Origin: Pelagomonas calceolata
Lineage: Eukaryota; Sar; Pelagophyceae; Pelagomonadales; Pelagomonadaceae
Length of the DNA: 64,000 bases
Assembly (NCBI GenBank): GCA_918797485.1
Contig: CAKKNE010000001.1
Location: 868,001 to 932,000 of the forward strand
Direction: 5' to 3'
Made by a program: the position numbers and the translations under genes. Below are positions 20,755 to 30,169 of the stretch, piece by piece; position 1 is the first letter of the stretch; every line of letters begins with the position of its first letter. Below the pieces are notes generated by a model. The model saw nothing but the letters and a program-made list of their open reading frames with translations, made no database searches and was not told the origin of the DNA.

Positions 20755-22161
20755 ATGCAGCAGCCATCATTCGACAGTGCCGCGCGCAAGGCGCTGGAAG
20801 CCACCGGACTCCTGTCCGAGGAGGAGATCACGCTCATCATCGGCCGCCGCAAGCGCGCCGCGAGCCGAGCAGCGATCGCCGCATCCCTCGAAAACACTGC
20901 GCTGCTGCCGACGGCAGAGAAACCGGCGGAACGTGAGCTGACGGCCGTCGAGCGCAGCCTGCGGCCTCCGCCCTCGCCGGGCGTCGAGAAGCGGGCCGCC
21001 GTCGCCGAGGCCGAGGACCGCCTCAGCGACACGCTCGCGAAGATGGCCCTGGGGCCGTCGAACGCGCGGGCGCCCGCCGTGCTCGAGGTTGGAACGCCCG
21101 TGTCGTTCAAGCTCTCGGACGGCAGCGTGCGCCGCGGCGTCGTCGAGAAGGTCCATAATGATGGGGCGGCCTACACCTTGGTCGAGGACGGCACAGGCGT
21201 CCGGTGGCAGCACCACCCGGCGCGGTCCCTCAAGGCGCGGACGGGGGCGTCAAAATCGGTCGCGCCGCCGCAACCGCCGACCGCCGACGTCGATGCGGTG
21301 CTGTCATTCCTGACGCCGCCGCAGCGCCAACGGTTCGTCGACAACGAAGTGACGCTCGAATGCCTCGCTCTCTTAAACGAAGAAGATCTTGACGATCTCT
21401 TGGAGGGCGACGCCGAGGCCAAGGCGAGCTTCCGGCTGCGCTACCCGCCTCCCGCGACCGACGAAGCGCGCGCGCCGGTACGCTTCGACGTATCCGACGA
21501 AGCATCTCCGCCGCCCGCGCCGCCGCCCGCGCCGCCCACGCCCCTGCCGCCGGAGGCGCCGCTCCCGACAAAAATCCCGGAGCGGCCGCTCCTGCGCGTG
21601 GTCGTCGACGCCAACATTATATTGGACGCCGGAGACCTCAGCCCGGCGTACTTGTTGCAGGACTGCGGTGCGGTGAGGATCATCCTGCCCCTGCGTGTGG
21701 CCAAGGAGCTGGACGGCCTAAAGGGCTCCTCTGATGACGACGTCGCGCGGCGTGCGCGGCGGGCGAACGCGTTCTTCAGCGACCCTTGGATTCGACGGCA
21801 GCCGTGGCTCGAGCTCGAGCAGGGCGCCGGAGAAGCCGCGAACCGGACCGCCGACGAGGAAATTCTGGACACTGCGCTCGCCGCGCAGAAGGAGGGCACG
21901 ACCGTCCTCTGCACGCGCGATACTGTGTGGAAAGCAACCGATGGCGTGGGGACGCCTACTCGAACTCAGATGTAATTTCCGCGCAGGCGCGACAAGAACC
22001 TACGACTACGCGCGGCGCACGCCGGCGTGGAAGCGCTGGATCTCGTGGAAACGCGGTCCAAGGCCCACGCCCGGGACGTGAGCTGGCGGCGCGCCTACGG
22101 CCACCTCCTCCCCAGTAGCTACGACGACGCCGCGCGGCGGGAGTATCTGCGGAACTACTAG
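20755..22161 (+). CDS. PIN-domain (Swt1-like) nuclease with Tudor-like domain, interrupted by an introner
   Basis: Exons 20755-21926 and 21987-22161 encode 448 residues. N-terminal helices are followed by a Tudor-like/SH3-like segment (about 109-160, VGTPVSFKLSDGSVRRGVVE) also seen in the RS protein at 55-57 kb, a SAM-like segment, a Pro-rich linker and a C-terminal PIN domain. The acidic nuclease residues are visible: VVDANIILD, KELDGLK, ADEEILDTAL and CTRD. After removal of the 60-nt introner the last beta strand reads CTRDTV-RDKNLRLRAAHAG, like the Swt1/PINc consensus with DKNLR. It is probably an RNA endonuclease in mRNA or RNP quality control. The start at 20755 is the first ATG followed by conserved-looking sequence; 20647 is alternative. 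It ends 20 bp before the convergent neighbour. Confidence 0.8.
21923..21986 (+). mobile_element. Introner element in the PIN-domain gene (64 bp)
   Basis: The short copy begins CTGTGTGGAAAGCAACC and ends TAATTTCCGCGCAG, flanked by GCGCGATA / GCGCGACA (7 of 8). Donor GTGGAA at 21927 and acceptor GCGCAG at 21986 give a phase-2 join. The 12-nt footprint adds four residues just before the conserved RDKN of the PIN domain. The internal core is GATGGCGTGGGG. Confidence 0.88.
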
Positions 22162-22181
22162 TAATCGTGTTTGTCTCTTAC

Positions 22182-25100
22182 TCATCGCGGCGCGACGCGC
22201 CCGCTCCGCGACTGCGGCCGCGTCGTGCGGAAGCCCCGGCGCTCGATTTTGGGCGTCGTCGCGTCGATCTCGGCGTCGCGACGCGTGATCGACGCCGAGA
22301 GCGGCCGGGGTAATTCCGGTCCTCGCGACGCGAGCAATTGTTGCACCTCGGTCAGCGGCGGCCGCGTTTCCCGGGGCGGCGGCGGCGCCGGGTCGTCGCG
22401 GCGCGGTTCCCTTTGAATTTTCGTGGGCAGGGGCCGGTTGCAGGCGACGCAGGCCGGCAGCTTGGACGACCGGCCCATGAGCGTCGGCGCCTCGGCAATC
22501 ACCTGGTCGTAGACGCTGAGGGCGCTGTCGCAGGCCTCGTGGAACCTCCTCACGAAGCGCACGCGCGCCTCTAATCTCAAAGCGCCGGCCTGCGGTCTCA
22601 AGCGAACACACGCGTCCTGGAGCTCTCGCACGAATTCCCTGACCAATTCTATCCTTCGGTTCGCAATGCCGTCGGGGCCCCCCGTCAGGCCGCTGACCGC
22701 CTCGGTCGTGAAGCCTCGGCCCGTCCGCTCACTATACTCAACAGTAGCGGAAGGTAATTGATAGGCCGCCGTGCCTCGAGCTACTCGAGCGATCTCCTCC
22801 AGGTTCGCCGCCGCGGCGACGTGGTCCGACAATGCTTTTGCGGCATAGGCCGCCGCATAAGCTAGTTCCGAGGGCACCGTGACGAGCCGACCCTTCTCCT
22901 TGACCAAATCCTCGTACGGCGCAAAAACTCGCTCAACGAGCCGCTGGGGGTGGGGCCGCGGCGGCGCGGCCCCCAATGCCTTGGGCAGCTTCGATTGCGT
23001 GCTCATCAACGACTCGTGGACGTCGTCGATGCGGCCCCGATACATTTGCTTCGTTATCTCCACTTCGTCCCACAAACTACCCTTGATGCGCCCCGTCTCG
23101 AAGCCCGACGTGAGGACGAGGGGTTCGAGTTTTTGGGGCGTCCTCGGTCTTAACGATGGTGTCGCTTCCTCGATCACATCATCGACGAAGCCGGACTCTA
23201 TTACTTCAAGTCGAGGCGGCGCGACGCCCTCGCCCGTCAGTTGCGACGCTGTCGTTAGGCCATTCAACAACCTCGCTATCGATGAAGCGATGTGGTCCCG
23301 TTCTTTTTTGAAAGCTGCTGTTCTCTCACTTTTCGTCGACGAGGAACAAATTATTTTTTCGTGCTTGTGGTGGCCTAATGCTGCCCTTAGCCACGCTTGC
23401 GACGCGTCCTGGGCCTCCTTGCGCTGGAGCTGTTCCCACAGTACATGTTTTCTAACATCCTCGTACACATCTCGCAGCGACCTGTCGAGGCCGACGACGT
23501 CGACGGACACGCCCCTTAAATCAGTTCTTAATGAGGTGACTTCGTCGCTGTAGGAAGATAGCGTCGCTTCCGTCTCCTGCTGGTTAGCTAGCGCTTTGAC
23601 CTCGGCATCCCGTTGAGTCGACTTGATCTGTCTTTCTAACTCATCGACTCTCTCAGTCAACGTTTCATGGATCGCATTCACTTTATGCTCCAGGTCGTCG
23701 CAGGTCTTCGTAATTAATGAACCGAACTTGGCATCTAGTAGAGTCGTAGCAGACGTCACCGACGCGCCAATAAATTCCTTGAGCCGCTCCTCGAGCTCGT
23801 CCATACCTTCTACTCGTCTATCCTCAGCAGCAGAAGCAACAGACGCCAACGACGCCCGCAACGCTTCATCTTTGAGAGCCATCTCCCGCTCCTCCTTCCT
23901 ACGAACAATGTCGTCCTCGGCCTCGAGGACCTTCAACGAAGCCATGAAGCCAAACGAACAGTTCTCGAACGCATCTCGCAGCTTCAGGGCCTCGGCGGCC
24001 TGGGCCGCGCGCATCATGTAGGGTCTCGCGGCCTTCTCGGCAATCCTGAAAATCTCCGCTTGATTTTCGTCGGGCTCCATCGAAAAGTCCTCCTCGGCAC
24101 CCGTATGGCCGACGGCCTCCCGCAGCTGTTCACATAAGATGATCTCGGTCCAGTGGTGGAAGCTCCGTTTTTTTTGTTGCTTTTCTACACATATCTCCAC
24201 TAGTCTCTCAAAGCCTCGAGCCATGCCCTCCTTGTGCTTCTGGGCCTTGTGCTTCTCGAGCCAGTTCGACCAGCCCAGGATGATACCGTGGTTCGCGCCC
24301 ATGTTGCCCAATCTTAATAAAATCTTTTTTTTTTTTATGAACAGCGTGATCTCATTTGCCGCATGCTTCCAGGAGTTGAAATACATTCCTTGCACTTTCA
24401 TCTCCTTGTCCGTCATGTAGGCGCATAGGCGCTTCATGCCCTTCTCCCGGTTGAGTTCATTTTGTAAAACGTGTAAGCCGCCCAGGCTATCCCTTACCGC
24501 TTGTCTGACTTTTCTATCGAACATGCGCTTGTCCCTTTCCAACTCGTGCCGTAGCTCGGCCTGCTGGACCTCCCAGATCTCCTTCTCCGCCGCATGCGCT
24601 AGGCGAGCCGCTTCCAACTCATGTGTTTGACTTTCGAGTTGTCCTAATCTCTTCTGCTGGTGTTTCAATTGGTGCTGCAACCCTTGGAAGAGGTTCGTGA
24701 GTGCGGACGCATTGAACAGATCACTGAGATCCAATTGCGCCGTGTTGAGCGTTTCTTCCTGCGACTCCTCTTCGACGGTCGCCGGCGGAGTGACATCGGG
24801 ATATTTGCAGGTCTGCTCGTGGAGTTCCACATCATCAAAGGTGCCTCTATAGCCACAGCCCTTCTCGCAGTCGTACAACTCGGCACTTGGTGCTAACGAG
24901 TCTTCTTCTTCTGCCGCGGGAACGAACGACGGCAGGTCCTCGTCGGCCTCGGCCTCGGGCGCGGCCGGTGCGGGCTCCTCCTCCGCTTCGGCCGGCGGTT
25001 CCGTCGCGGGGGCGGCGCCTCCGTCGGCCGGCGGCGCAGGCTCCTCCGCCGCCTCGGCGGGCGGCGCGGGTTCCGTCGCGGCGCCTCCGTCCGACGGCGG

Positions 25101-25205
25101 CGCCGCGGCGGGCGCGGCGGCGAGGTCCGCCGCCGCGGCGTCGAGCTCCGCTTCCAGCGCCGCGCCGGCGTCGGCTGGCGCCTCCTCGGCGGCGGCCTCT
25201 GACAT
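22182..25205 (-). CDS. Coiled-coil protein with Sfi1-like repeats, possible ciliary or centrosomal protein
   Basis: Intronless, 1,007 residues from the ATG at 25205 (the frame extends upstream without a convincing earlier ATG). An Ala/Glu/Pro-rich N-terminus is followed by a TRAF/C2H2-like zinc motif (CEKGCGYRGTFDDVELHEQTC), then long heptad-type coiled coil. It contains spaced Trp helices (YFNSWKHAAN, GWSNWLEKHK, SFHHWTEII) reminiscent of Sfi1 centrin-binding repeats. More coiled coil follows, and near the C-terminus PACVACNRPLPTK resembles the Cys pair of QRICH2/DUF4795 flagellar proteins. It is divergent from the CEP19 gene. A structural role in basal body or cilium is inferred; the family is not certain. 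Confidence 0.6.
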   Translation of the reverse strand: MSEAAAEEAPADAGAALEAELDAAAADLAAAPAAAPPSDGGAATEPAPPAEAAEEPAPPADGGAAPATEPPAEAEEEPAPAAPEAEADEDLPSFVPAAEEEDSLAPSAELYDCEKGCGYRGTFDDVELHEQTCKYPDVTPPATVEEESQEETLNTAQLDLSDLFNASALTNLFQGLQHQLKHQQKRLGQLESQTHELEAARLAHAAEKEIWEVQQAELRHELERDKRMFDRKVRQAVRDSLGGLHVLQNELNREKGMKRLCAYMTDKEMKVQGMYFNSWKHAANEITLFIKKKKILLRLGNMGANHGIILGWSNWLEKHKAQKHKEGMARGFERLVEICVEKQQKKRSFHHWTEIILCEQLREAVGHTGAEEDFSMEPDENQAEIFRIAEKAARPYMMRAAQAAEALKLRDAFENCSFGFMASLKVLEAEDDIVRRKEEREMALKDEALRASLASVASAAEDRRVEGMDELEERLKEFIGASVTSATTLLDAKFGSLITKTCDDLEHKVNAIHETLTERVDELERQIKSTQRDAEVKALANQQETEATLSSYSDEVTSLRTDLRGVSVDVVGLDRSLRDVYEDVRKHVLWEQLQRKEAQDASQAWLRAALGHHKHEKIICSSSTKSERTAAFKKERDHIASSIARLLNGLTTASQLTGEGVAPPRLEVIESGFVDDVIEEATPSLRPRTPQKLEPLVLTSGFETGRIKGSLWDEVEITKQMYRGRIDDVHESLMSTQSKLPKALGAAPPRPHPQRLVERVFAPYEDLVKEKGRLVTVPSELAYAAAYAAKALSDHVAAAANLEEIARVARGTAAYQLPSATVEYSERTGRGFTTEAVSGLTGGPDGIANRRIELVREFVRELQDACVRLRPQAGALRLEARVRFVRRFHEACDSALSVYDQVIAEAPTLMGRSSKLPACVACNRPLPTKIQREPRRDDPAPPPPRETRPPLTEVQQLLASRGPELPRPLSASITRRDAEIDATTPKIERRGFRTTRPQSRSGRVAPR

Positions 25206-25569
25206 TGGTTGTTGCTGCTCACCGCCGAGCGACGTGCGCGCTGCGCGTGAGGCTGCCCCGACCGTATCGAGGGCCCGGCGGGCGCTTTGGGGGCACGCGA
25301 GCTCGTGTGGCCGGGCCGCAACGAGCTCGTTTCGCGCTTGCTTCGCGAGTGGCACAGCGCCAAGGTCGTTGTGTGCGGGGTCGGCAGCCCGCGATCCGGG
25401 ATCCGCGGGGCCGCGGAGCGCTCGGTGCGACGCCACTACTACATGGGGCCGCGCCGGAAGACTGCTGCGGCTGCTGCTAAAAAAAAATTGCCCCAAGGCT
25501 GCCCACCAATTGCAAACTGGCGCGCCGGGAAGCGGCATCCGGGGACGCAGCAGTGAAAAGGTCTTCATC
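25206..25569. other. Divergent promoter region shared by the coiled-coil gene and CEP19
   Basis: The 364 bp lack the 28-bp motif and any recognised element. The minus-strand frame stays open here but shows no conserved sequence, so I treat it as untranslated. Confidence 0.45.
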
Positions 25570-26211
25570 ATGGCATCCCTGCTCTCCGGCTCGAGCGCTA
25601 TGAACGCGGGGGCAGCTGTAAGTGCCACGGACAAGCGCAAGGAGCAAATGGCATCACTCACGCCGCGCCGCGTCGCCATCAAGTTCTCGCCGCCGACACT
25701 CATCCTCGAGTACGCGCCCTCGTATGGGCGCTACCTCCACTACAAGGTGCGCATGGGTCATCTGAGGCCGTCGACGGACCCGTATGCGGTGGCGAACCGC
25801 TTATATCGGGACCACCCGCGCTTTTTTGATCGAGCGAAGGTCGAGTTCGGCCAGACGCTGAAGCTGGTGCGGAAACTCATCGACAACGCCGGCGCGGCGT
25901 CTCCCATGGCATCTCCGGTGGCGCCGTCGCCGCCGCCCGCGCGGGCCGCGCCGCCGCCCGCCTCCTACGGCGACGACTTCGAGGACGACTTCGAGCCCGA
26001 GACGCCTGTGGTAGCGGCGCCGGCGCCGGCCGCCGCGCGGGAGGAGGTCGACCTGAACAAGGTCTCGGAGTTCCGACTGAAAGCCGCGAAGCTCGAGATG
26101 GATGTTGGATTTTCGCAATCCCTAAAACGGCCGGGCGACGCGGGCTACGAGTACGACAAGCAAGTCGACTTCGAGCCGGCAGGCGATAGCGACGGGAGCT
26201 GGGACGACTAA
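25570..26211 (+). CDS. CEP19: CEP19 family centrosomal/ciliary protein
   Basis: A 213-residue protein. Residues about 25-95 (PRRVAIKFSPPTLILEYAPS...YKVRM) match the N-terminal core of CEP19 (IRFQPPAIILIYE...KIRQRIMP). The C-terminal part has the family layout: VDLNKVSEFRLKAAKLEMD, then YEYDKQVDFEPAGDSDGSWDD, like the human YDIEVEF...CGWD ending. A Pro/Ala-rich insert separates the two. CEP19 acts at the mother centriole, recruiting RABL2 to start intraflagellar transport. The ATG at 25570 is chosen because the frame upstream lacks conservation. It is divergent from the coiled-coil gene. Confidence 0.85.
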   Translation: MASLLSGSSAMNAGAAVSATDKRKEQMASLTPRRVAIKFSPPTLILEYAPSYGRYLHYKVRMGHLRPSTDPYAVANRLYRDHPRFFDRAKVEFGQTLKLVRKLIDNAGAASPMASPVAPSPPPARAAPPPASYGDDFEDDFEPETPVVAAPAPAAAREEVDLNKVSEFRLKAAKLEMDVGFSQSLKRPGDAGYEYDKQVDFEPAGDSDGSWDD

Positions 26212-26363
26212 GCTTCCTAGGAAATACCTGGTGCTTTCCGCGCGCGGGGACTTCGGGGAGTGTTGCTTTTACGCACGTACTCGACGTACTCGGACAAGGT
26301 GGAGGACGACCCGCGCCGCGTCGACTCGACTCGAACCCGATCGTCGACGCCACCCCCTCTGTT

Positions 26364-26382
26364 CCCCCCCCCACCCCCCCCC
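26364..26382 (+). repeat. Poly-C tract
   Basis: A run of about 19 bases that is all C except one A sits in the convergent 3' gap between CEP19 and the GATA-RING gene, the longest of the convergent gaps (about 200 bp). It may hinder polymerases or mark a terminator; no function is shown. Confidence 0.6.
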
Positions 26383-26411
26383 TCATGTATAGCAATTGTT
26401 GATTTCCCTTC

Positions 26412-27341
26412 TTAGCTCGAGTTCGCGATCGTCGTGCGCGTCGTGATCGTCGCGCGACAGTTGGGGCACTCGGCGAGCCGCGCGGCGCACGAGGCGCAGG
26501 CGAGGAAGTGGTTGCACGGCCCGAAGAGAACGGAACGCGGCGCGTCGGCTTCCATGCAGATCGTGCACAGGAGGCGGTCCTCGAGCGCCTCCTTCTCGCG
26601 TTTTACCTGGACGAGCGCGCCCGCGGTCGCGTCCGTCGCGGCCTTGAGCGCCTTGAGGCCGGACGCGGGCGCCTCGCACGCGCGTTTGGGCGCCGGCCCG
26701 CGCGTCTCAGTGCCCGCGTCCACGTCATAAACGGGGACGCTCGTGAGGCGGTCGAGCTCCTTCTCGACGTGGTCGAGGCGCGCCTTGATCTTGTCCGACG
26801 CCTTGGCATAGGACGGGCCGCACGAGTCGCAGAGCTCCTCCTCGCCGGTCGGGCCGTCGAATCGGCGGCGCGTGGCGGTCGAGGCGCACCAGCGACACTC
26901 GAACGCCTCCGAGAGCGGGCCGGTCTTGCCGCGGAGGAAGCGGTCGTTGCACTTGACGCAGAGGGTGCCGGGACCTTTGGGGCCCATGCATCGCGAGCCA
27001 GTTGTCGTTGGGCACCAATCGCAACGCCAGTTCTTCGCCGGCGGGCCGGTCGCGCCTTTCGCGCGGCGCACGTTGCACGACTCGCAGAGCGTAGCTGGTC
27101 CTTTCGGACCCTTGCACCGCCTTGACGTTTTGGAGTCATCGGCGCCGCAATCGTCGCAGGACCAGTCGTCCGACCGCGGGCCGGTCTCGCCAGCATTCCA
27201 ACGATGGTTGCATTTGCCGCAGAGCGTCTTCGGGCCGTCCGGGCCTCGGTTCTGCCGGCCTTTGGTTTGTGGACACCAGTTGCATTTCCAGGCGGGCGCC
27301 TTCTTCTTCGCGCCTTTCTTCTTGCCGCCGCGTGCGGACAT
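26412..27341 (-). CDS. Protein with four GATA-like zinc fingers and a C-terminal RING finger
   Basis: A 309-residue protein. After a Lys-rich start (MSARGGKKKGAKKK) there are four tandem CxxC-x(n)-CxxC units with the GATA-finger signature 'GPxGPxTLCxxC' (for example WKCNWC...GPDGPKTLCGKCNHRW; WSCDDC...GPKGPATLCESC; WRCDWC...GPKGPGTLCVKC; FECRWC...GPTGEEELCDSC). A linker helix follows, then a C3HC4 RING (CTICMEADAPRSVLFGPCNH...CASC...CPNC) at the very C-terminus. GATA fingers bind DNA or proteins, and RING fingers usually confer E3 ubiquitin ligase activity. The fourth finger departs from the Gly-Pro consensus. The later ATG is used; no ATG is required upstream. Confidence 0.85.
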   Translation of the reverse strand: MSARGGKKKGAKKKAPAWKCNWCPQTKGRQNRGPDGPKTLCGKCNHRWNAGETGPRSDDWSCDDCGADDSKTSRRCKGPKGPATLCESCNVRRAKGATGPPAKNWRCDWCPTTTGSRCMGPKGPGTLCVKCNDRFLRGKTGPLSEAFECRWCASTATRRRFDGPTGEEELCDSCGPSYAKASDKIKARLDHVEKELDRLTSVPVYDVDAGTETRGPAPKRACEAPASGLKALKAATDATAGALVQVKREKEALEDRLLCTICMEADAPRSVLFGPCNHFLACASCAARLAECPNCRATITTRTTIANSS

Positions 27342-27504
27342 TGTGATCGATTGATCAATTAGCAATTTTGACCCAAGGCTCGGTTTTGGCTCAGGATCGA
27401 ACCTGTCCTGCGTACTTATGCGACCGCGGGAACACGCGCGACTCTTCTCAAACTGAAACGCAAGCGAGTGACTCTAAGAGACTCGACACAGCCGTGCTTG
27501 TGCG

Positions 27505-27535
27505 GCTAGCTAGCGTCTTGTAAGACACTAGGAAG
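27505..27535 (+). promoter_or_regulatory. Shared 28-bp promoter-like motif, copy 2
   Basis: GCTAGC, about ten spacer bases, then GTAAGACACTAGGAAG, 218 bp before the DPH6 start and in gene orientation. It lies in a 411-bp divergent gap (27342-27752) that otherwise shows nothing recognisable. Confidence 0.72.
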
Positions 27536-27752
27536 TCAGCAAGCTGGGCAAGCGGGCGCCGTGCACCGCCACGCAATACTGTTACTTGCAGAGCAGCGAA
27601 AATAACATCTGCGACCGAGCATCAATCCCACGTGAAGCGCTGGCATCGCTGGTGCCACTGCTGCCCAGCACACCCAAGTAACCCAAAAGCAGCTCGCTGC
27701 TGGCATTAGCAGCGGCGCGAGCGTATCGCTGGCAACAACGAACGAAACAAGG

Positions 27753-29783
27753 ATGAAGTTCGTCTCCTTATTAAGTGGAGGCAAGGACAGCGTATTCGCG
27801 ACCACCGAATGCGAGCGCCACGGCCACGAACTCGTCTGCGCCGCGCACCTATCGCCGCACAACGACGCGGACGAGCTCGACAGTTTTTGTTTTCAGAGCG
27901 CGGCCCATAATGTGGTCGAAGGCGTCGCCGCATGTTTGGGTGTGCCTTTGATACGACGGACCTGGGACGGCAGATCCATCGATCAAAGTCTGAACTACAC
28001 GGTAACCGAAGGCGACGAGGTCGAGGAGCTGTACGAACTGCTGCGGGAAGTTTTACGAAGGCATCCGGACGTTACCGCAGTGTCGTCGGGCGCTATTTTG
28101 TCCACGTACCAACGCACAAGAGTGGAGGCGTGCTGTCAGCGCTTGCAGCTGACGTCGCTCGCGTACCTGTGGCAGCGGCCCCAAAGACAGCTCCTGAAGG
28201 ACATGAGTCGATCCGGCTTGAAAGCGATCGTCGTCAAGACCGCGACGTTAGGTCTCGAGCCGGAGGATCTGGGATTGCAACTCATGGCGCGAGCGACGCG
28301 TTCCAGGTTCGACGACCTGCACGACAAGTACAAGTTTCATGTGTGTGGCGAGGGCGGCGAGTACGAGTCTCTTGTCTTAGATTCTCCACGCTTTGTCACG
28401 AAGAGAATTGTCCTCACGAAGACGGAAACACTAAGACTAGATGATCAGCCGAGTGGCTGCGGCGCGGTATCACTACTCAAAGTAATAGAGTGGGCCCTCG
28501 AAGACAAGACTGAGACGGTGAGAGAAGAGGTCTCCTCTGACGATTCTGACGGAGACACGGTCGACGACGTCGCCTTCACTGAAGAGACGCATGAGCCCGT
28601 GATACTAGAAACGGACGTGCGCGGCGTCTGTGCGGGTCGATCGTGTCGATGTTCCCGCGGCGACGTTGGACGAAGGATCGCGGCAGTTGGAGGTAATTTG
28701 CCTTCAGAACGCGGCGACGCGGCCGCGCAGCTCGCGAACGCTCTTGACGAGTGTGACAGCGCGTTACGCACGAACGGTTTTGATGGATTGGGCGACGTCT
28801 TCTTCGCGCACTTGTATTTGAAAGATTTGAGCCAATTCTCGGCCGTCAATACAGTGTTCGAGGCCGCCTTTTCCAGTAGTAGAAGGGTCCCGTCGCGTTC
28901 TTGTGTCCAGGTCCCCCTACCTATGGGTGTCGAGTGTATCCTAGATGTGGAGGCCACTACTGCCACGAGATCTACATTACACGTCCGGTCGCGGTCCGAG
29001 TGGGCGCCGCAGTGTCTCGGCCCTTACTGCCAGGCCAATACCCTGATCAAGGGTATTACTTTTGCGGCCGGTCAAGTTCCGCTCGATGCGCCGACCATGA
29101 CCCTATCTACCGAAGGCGCTTCTCTGGCTCTGAGGCACGCCCAGCAAATACTGACCGCTTCTTCATGTTCCCTCAGGCACGCATTGTCGATGGTGGCGTA
29201 CACTATTACCGGATACGACCACCGCTACGTTCTCAGAGCTGCCGAGAGGTATAATTTGCGGCCCGACGCGATACTATGCGTAAAGGTTCCCGCGTTGCCG
29301 GCGAACGCGCCGTGCGAAATCGAAGCAGTAGCATACAAGGAGCCGGTCCACATCTGGCGCGACGCGGCGAAGGAGGCCGGCTGCGTTATCTATCTCCGCT
29401 GCTGCTTTGTGCCGCGAGGGTTCTGCGCGTCTCTCGTTCGCGTCTGCGCGCCGCGGAAAAATGAGGAACAAAAGCTGGACCTGGCGACGTGTCTCGGTGC
29501 TTTAGTGGGAGGCGCGCATCTGTCTCTGGCAAAGGCCGGGCTGCGCGAGGAGCACTTCTGCCGGTTGCGCGTGTTTATTCCAGAAGCGATGAGCTGCGCG
29601 GCGGTGCACGCTTTGTTGGAGGATCTGCTGGAGGGGGAAGACGTGGACCCGCCGGCTGTCACGGTCGTGCCCGTCTTGTCCTTAGAGCCGGGCGTCGCGC
29701 TCGCGGCGCAGGTCATTGGCGGGGACCTCGGGGCGGCGGAGGCGGACGCGTGGCTGAGGGGCGGCGGCGGCGATTCTGCGTAA
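27753..29783 (+). CDS. DPH6: Diphthine-ammonia ligase with RidA-like C-terminal domains
   Basis: A 676-residue intronless protein. The N-terminal ATP-pyrophosphatase domain (about 1-235) begins MKFVSLLSGGKDSVFA, with the SGGxDS PP-loop, and continues through GAILSTYQRTRVE...CCQRL and CGEGGEYESLVLDSP, diagnostic of Dph6/ATPBD4. Two RidA/YjgF-like segments follow (for example YCQANTLIKGITFAAGQVPL), as in yeast Dph6. The enzyme amidates diphthine on elongation factor 2, the last step of diphthamide synthesis, in the cytosol. Length and domain order agree with fungal and plant orthologues. Confidence 0.93.
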   Translation: MKFVSLLSGGKDSVFATTECERHGHELVCAAHLSPHNDADELDSFCFQSAAHNVVEGVAACLGVPLIRRTWDGRSIDQSLNYTVTEGDEVEELYELLREVLRRHPDVTAVSSGAILSTYQRTRVEACCQRLQLTSLAYLWQRPQRQLLKDMSRSGLKAIVVKTATLGLEPEDLGLQLMARATRSRFDDLHDKYKFHVCGEGGEYESLVLDSPRFVTKRIVLTKTETLRLDDQPSGCGAVSLLKVIEWALEDKTETVREEVSSDDSDGDTVDDVAFTEETHEPVILETDVRGVCAGRSCRCSRGDVGRRIAAVGGNLPSERGDAAAQLANALDECDSALRTNGFDGLGDVFFAHLYLKDLSQFSAVNTVFEAAFSSSRRVPSRSCVQVPLPMGVECILDVEATTATRSTLHVRSRSEWAPQCLGPYCQANTLIKGITFAAGQVPLDAPTMTLSTEGASLALRHAQQILTASSCSLRHALSMVAYTITGYDHRYVLRAAERYNLRPDAILCVKVPALPANAPCEIEAVAYKEPVHIWRDAAKEAGCVIYLRCCFVPRGFCASLVRVCAPRKNEEQKLDLATCLGALVGGAHLSLAKAGLREEHFCRLRVFIPEAMSCAAVHALLEDLLEGEDVDPPAVTVVPVLSLEPGVALAAQVIGGDLGAAEADAWLRGGGGDSA

Positions 29784-30169
29784 GTTTTTGTTGGTTGTTT
29801 ATCCTTTTTTTTGCGTGGCGATGGCGTGCCTGTGGCTCTAGTCACTGGAGTGGCACGCTCGGCGCCGGCGCGGCCGTCGCTCTCGCCCCATTGGCTGCCA
29901 GAGACGCCCCTACTCCGTGCGTCGAGTCCTCCCCCGCGCCCGCCGAGCCCTCGCCCGGGGGATTTGGGTATGTGGGGGAATTGAACGGAAGATGAACGGA
30001 CCTAAAAGTCTGGCGGCCCAGCGCCGCGCCCTCCCGTGCTTATCTGAGCGCTGGGCTACGCCGCGGGCTGCCTTAAAACCAAGCAGCAGGCTGCCCGCAG
30101 CCCCTAAACGTGGCCGCCGCGCCGCCGCGAAGCAACAACAGCCGCCACAAGACAAGTGCTCCAGCCACC
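29784..30169. other. Intergenic region without recognised element
   Basis: The 386 bp between DPH6 and the EF-hand/ankyrin gene, both on the plus strand, contain no 28-bp motif and no repeat. A GCCACC context precedes the ATG at 30170, which supports that start. Confidence 0.45.

Noticed and set aside
27395-27430. A GGTTCGATCC-like tRNA B-box on the minus strand
   Set aside because: The flanking T-stem does not pair beyond three bases and no D-arm or acceptor stem fits upstream.
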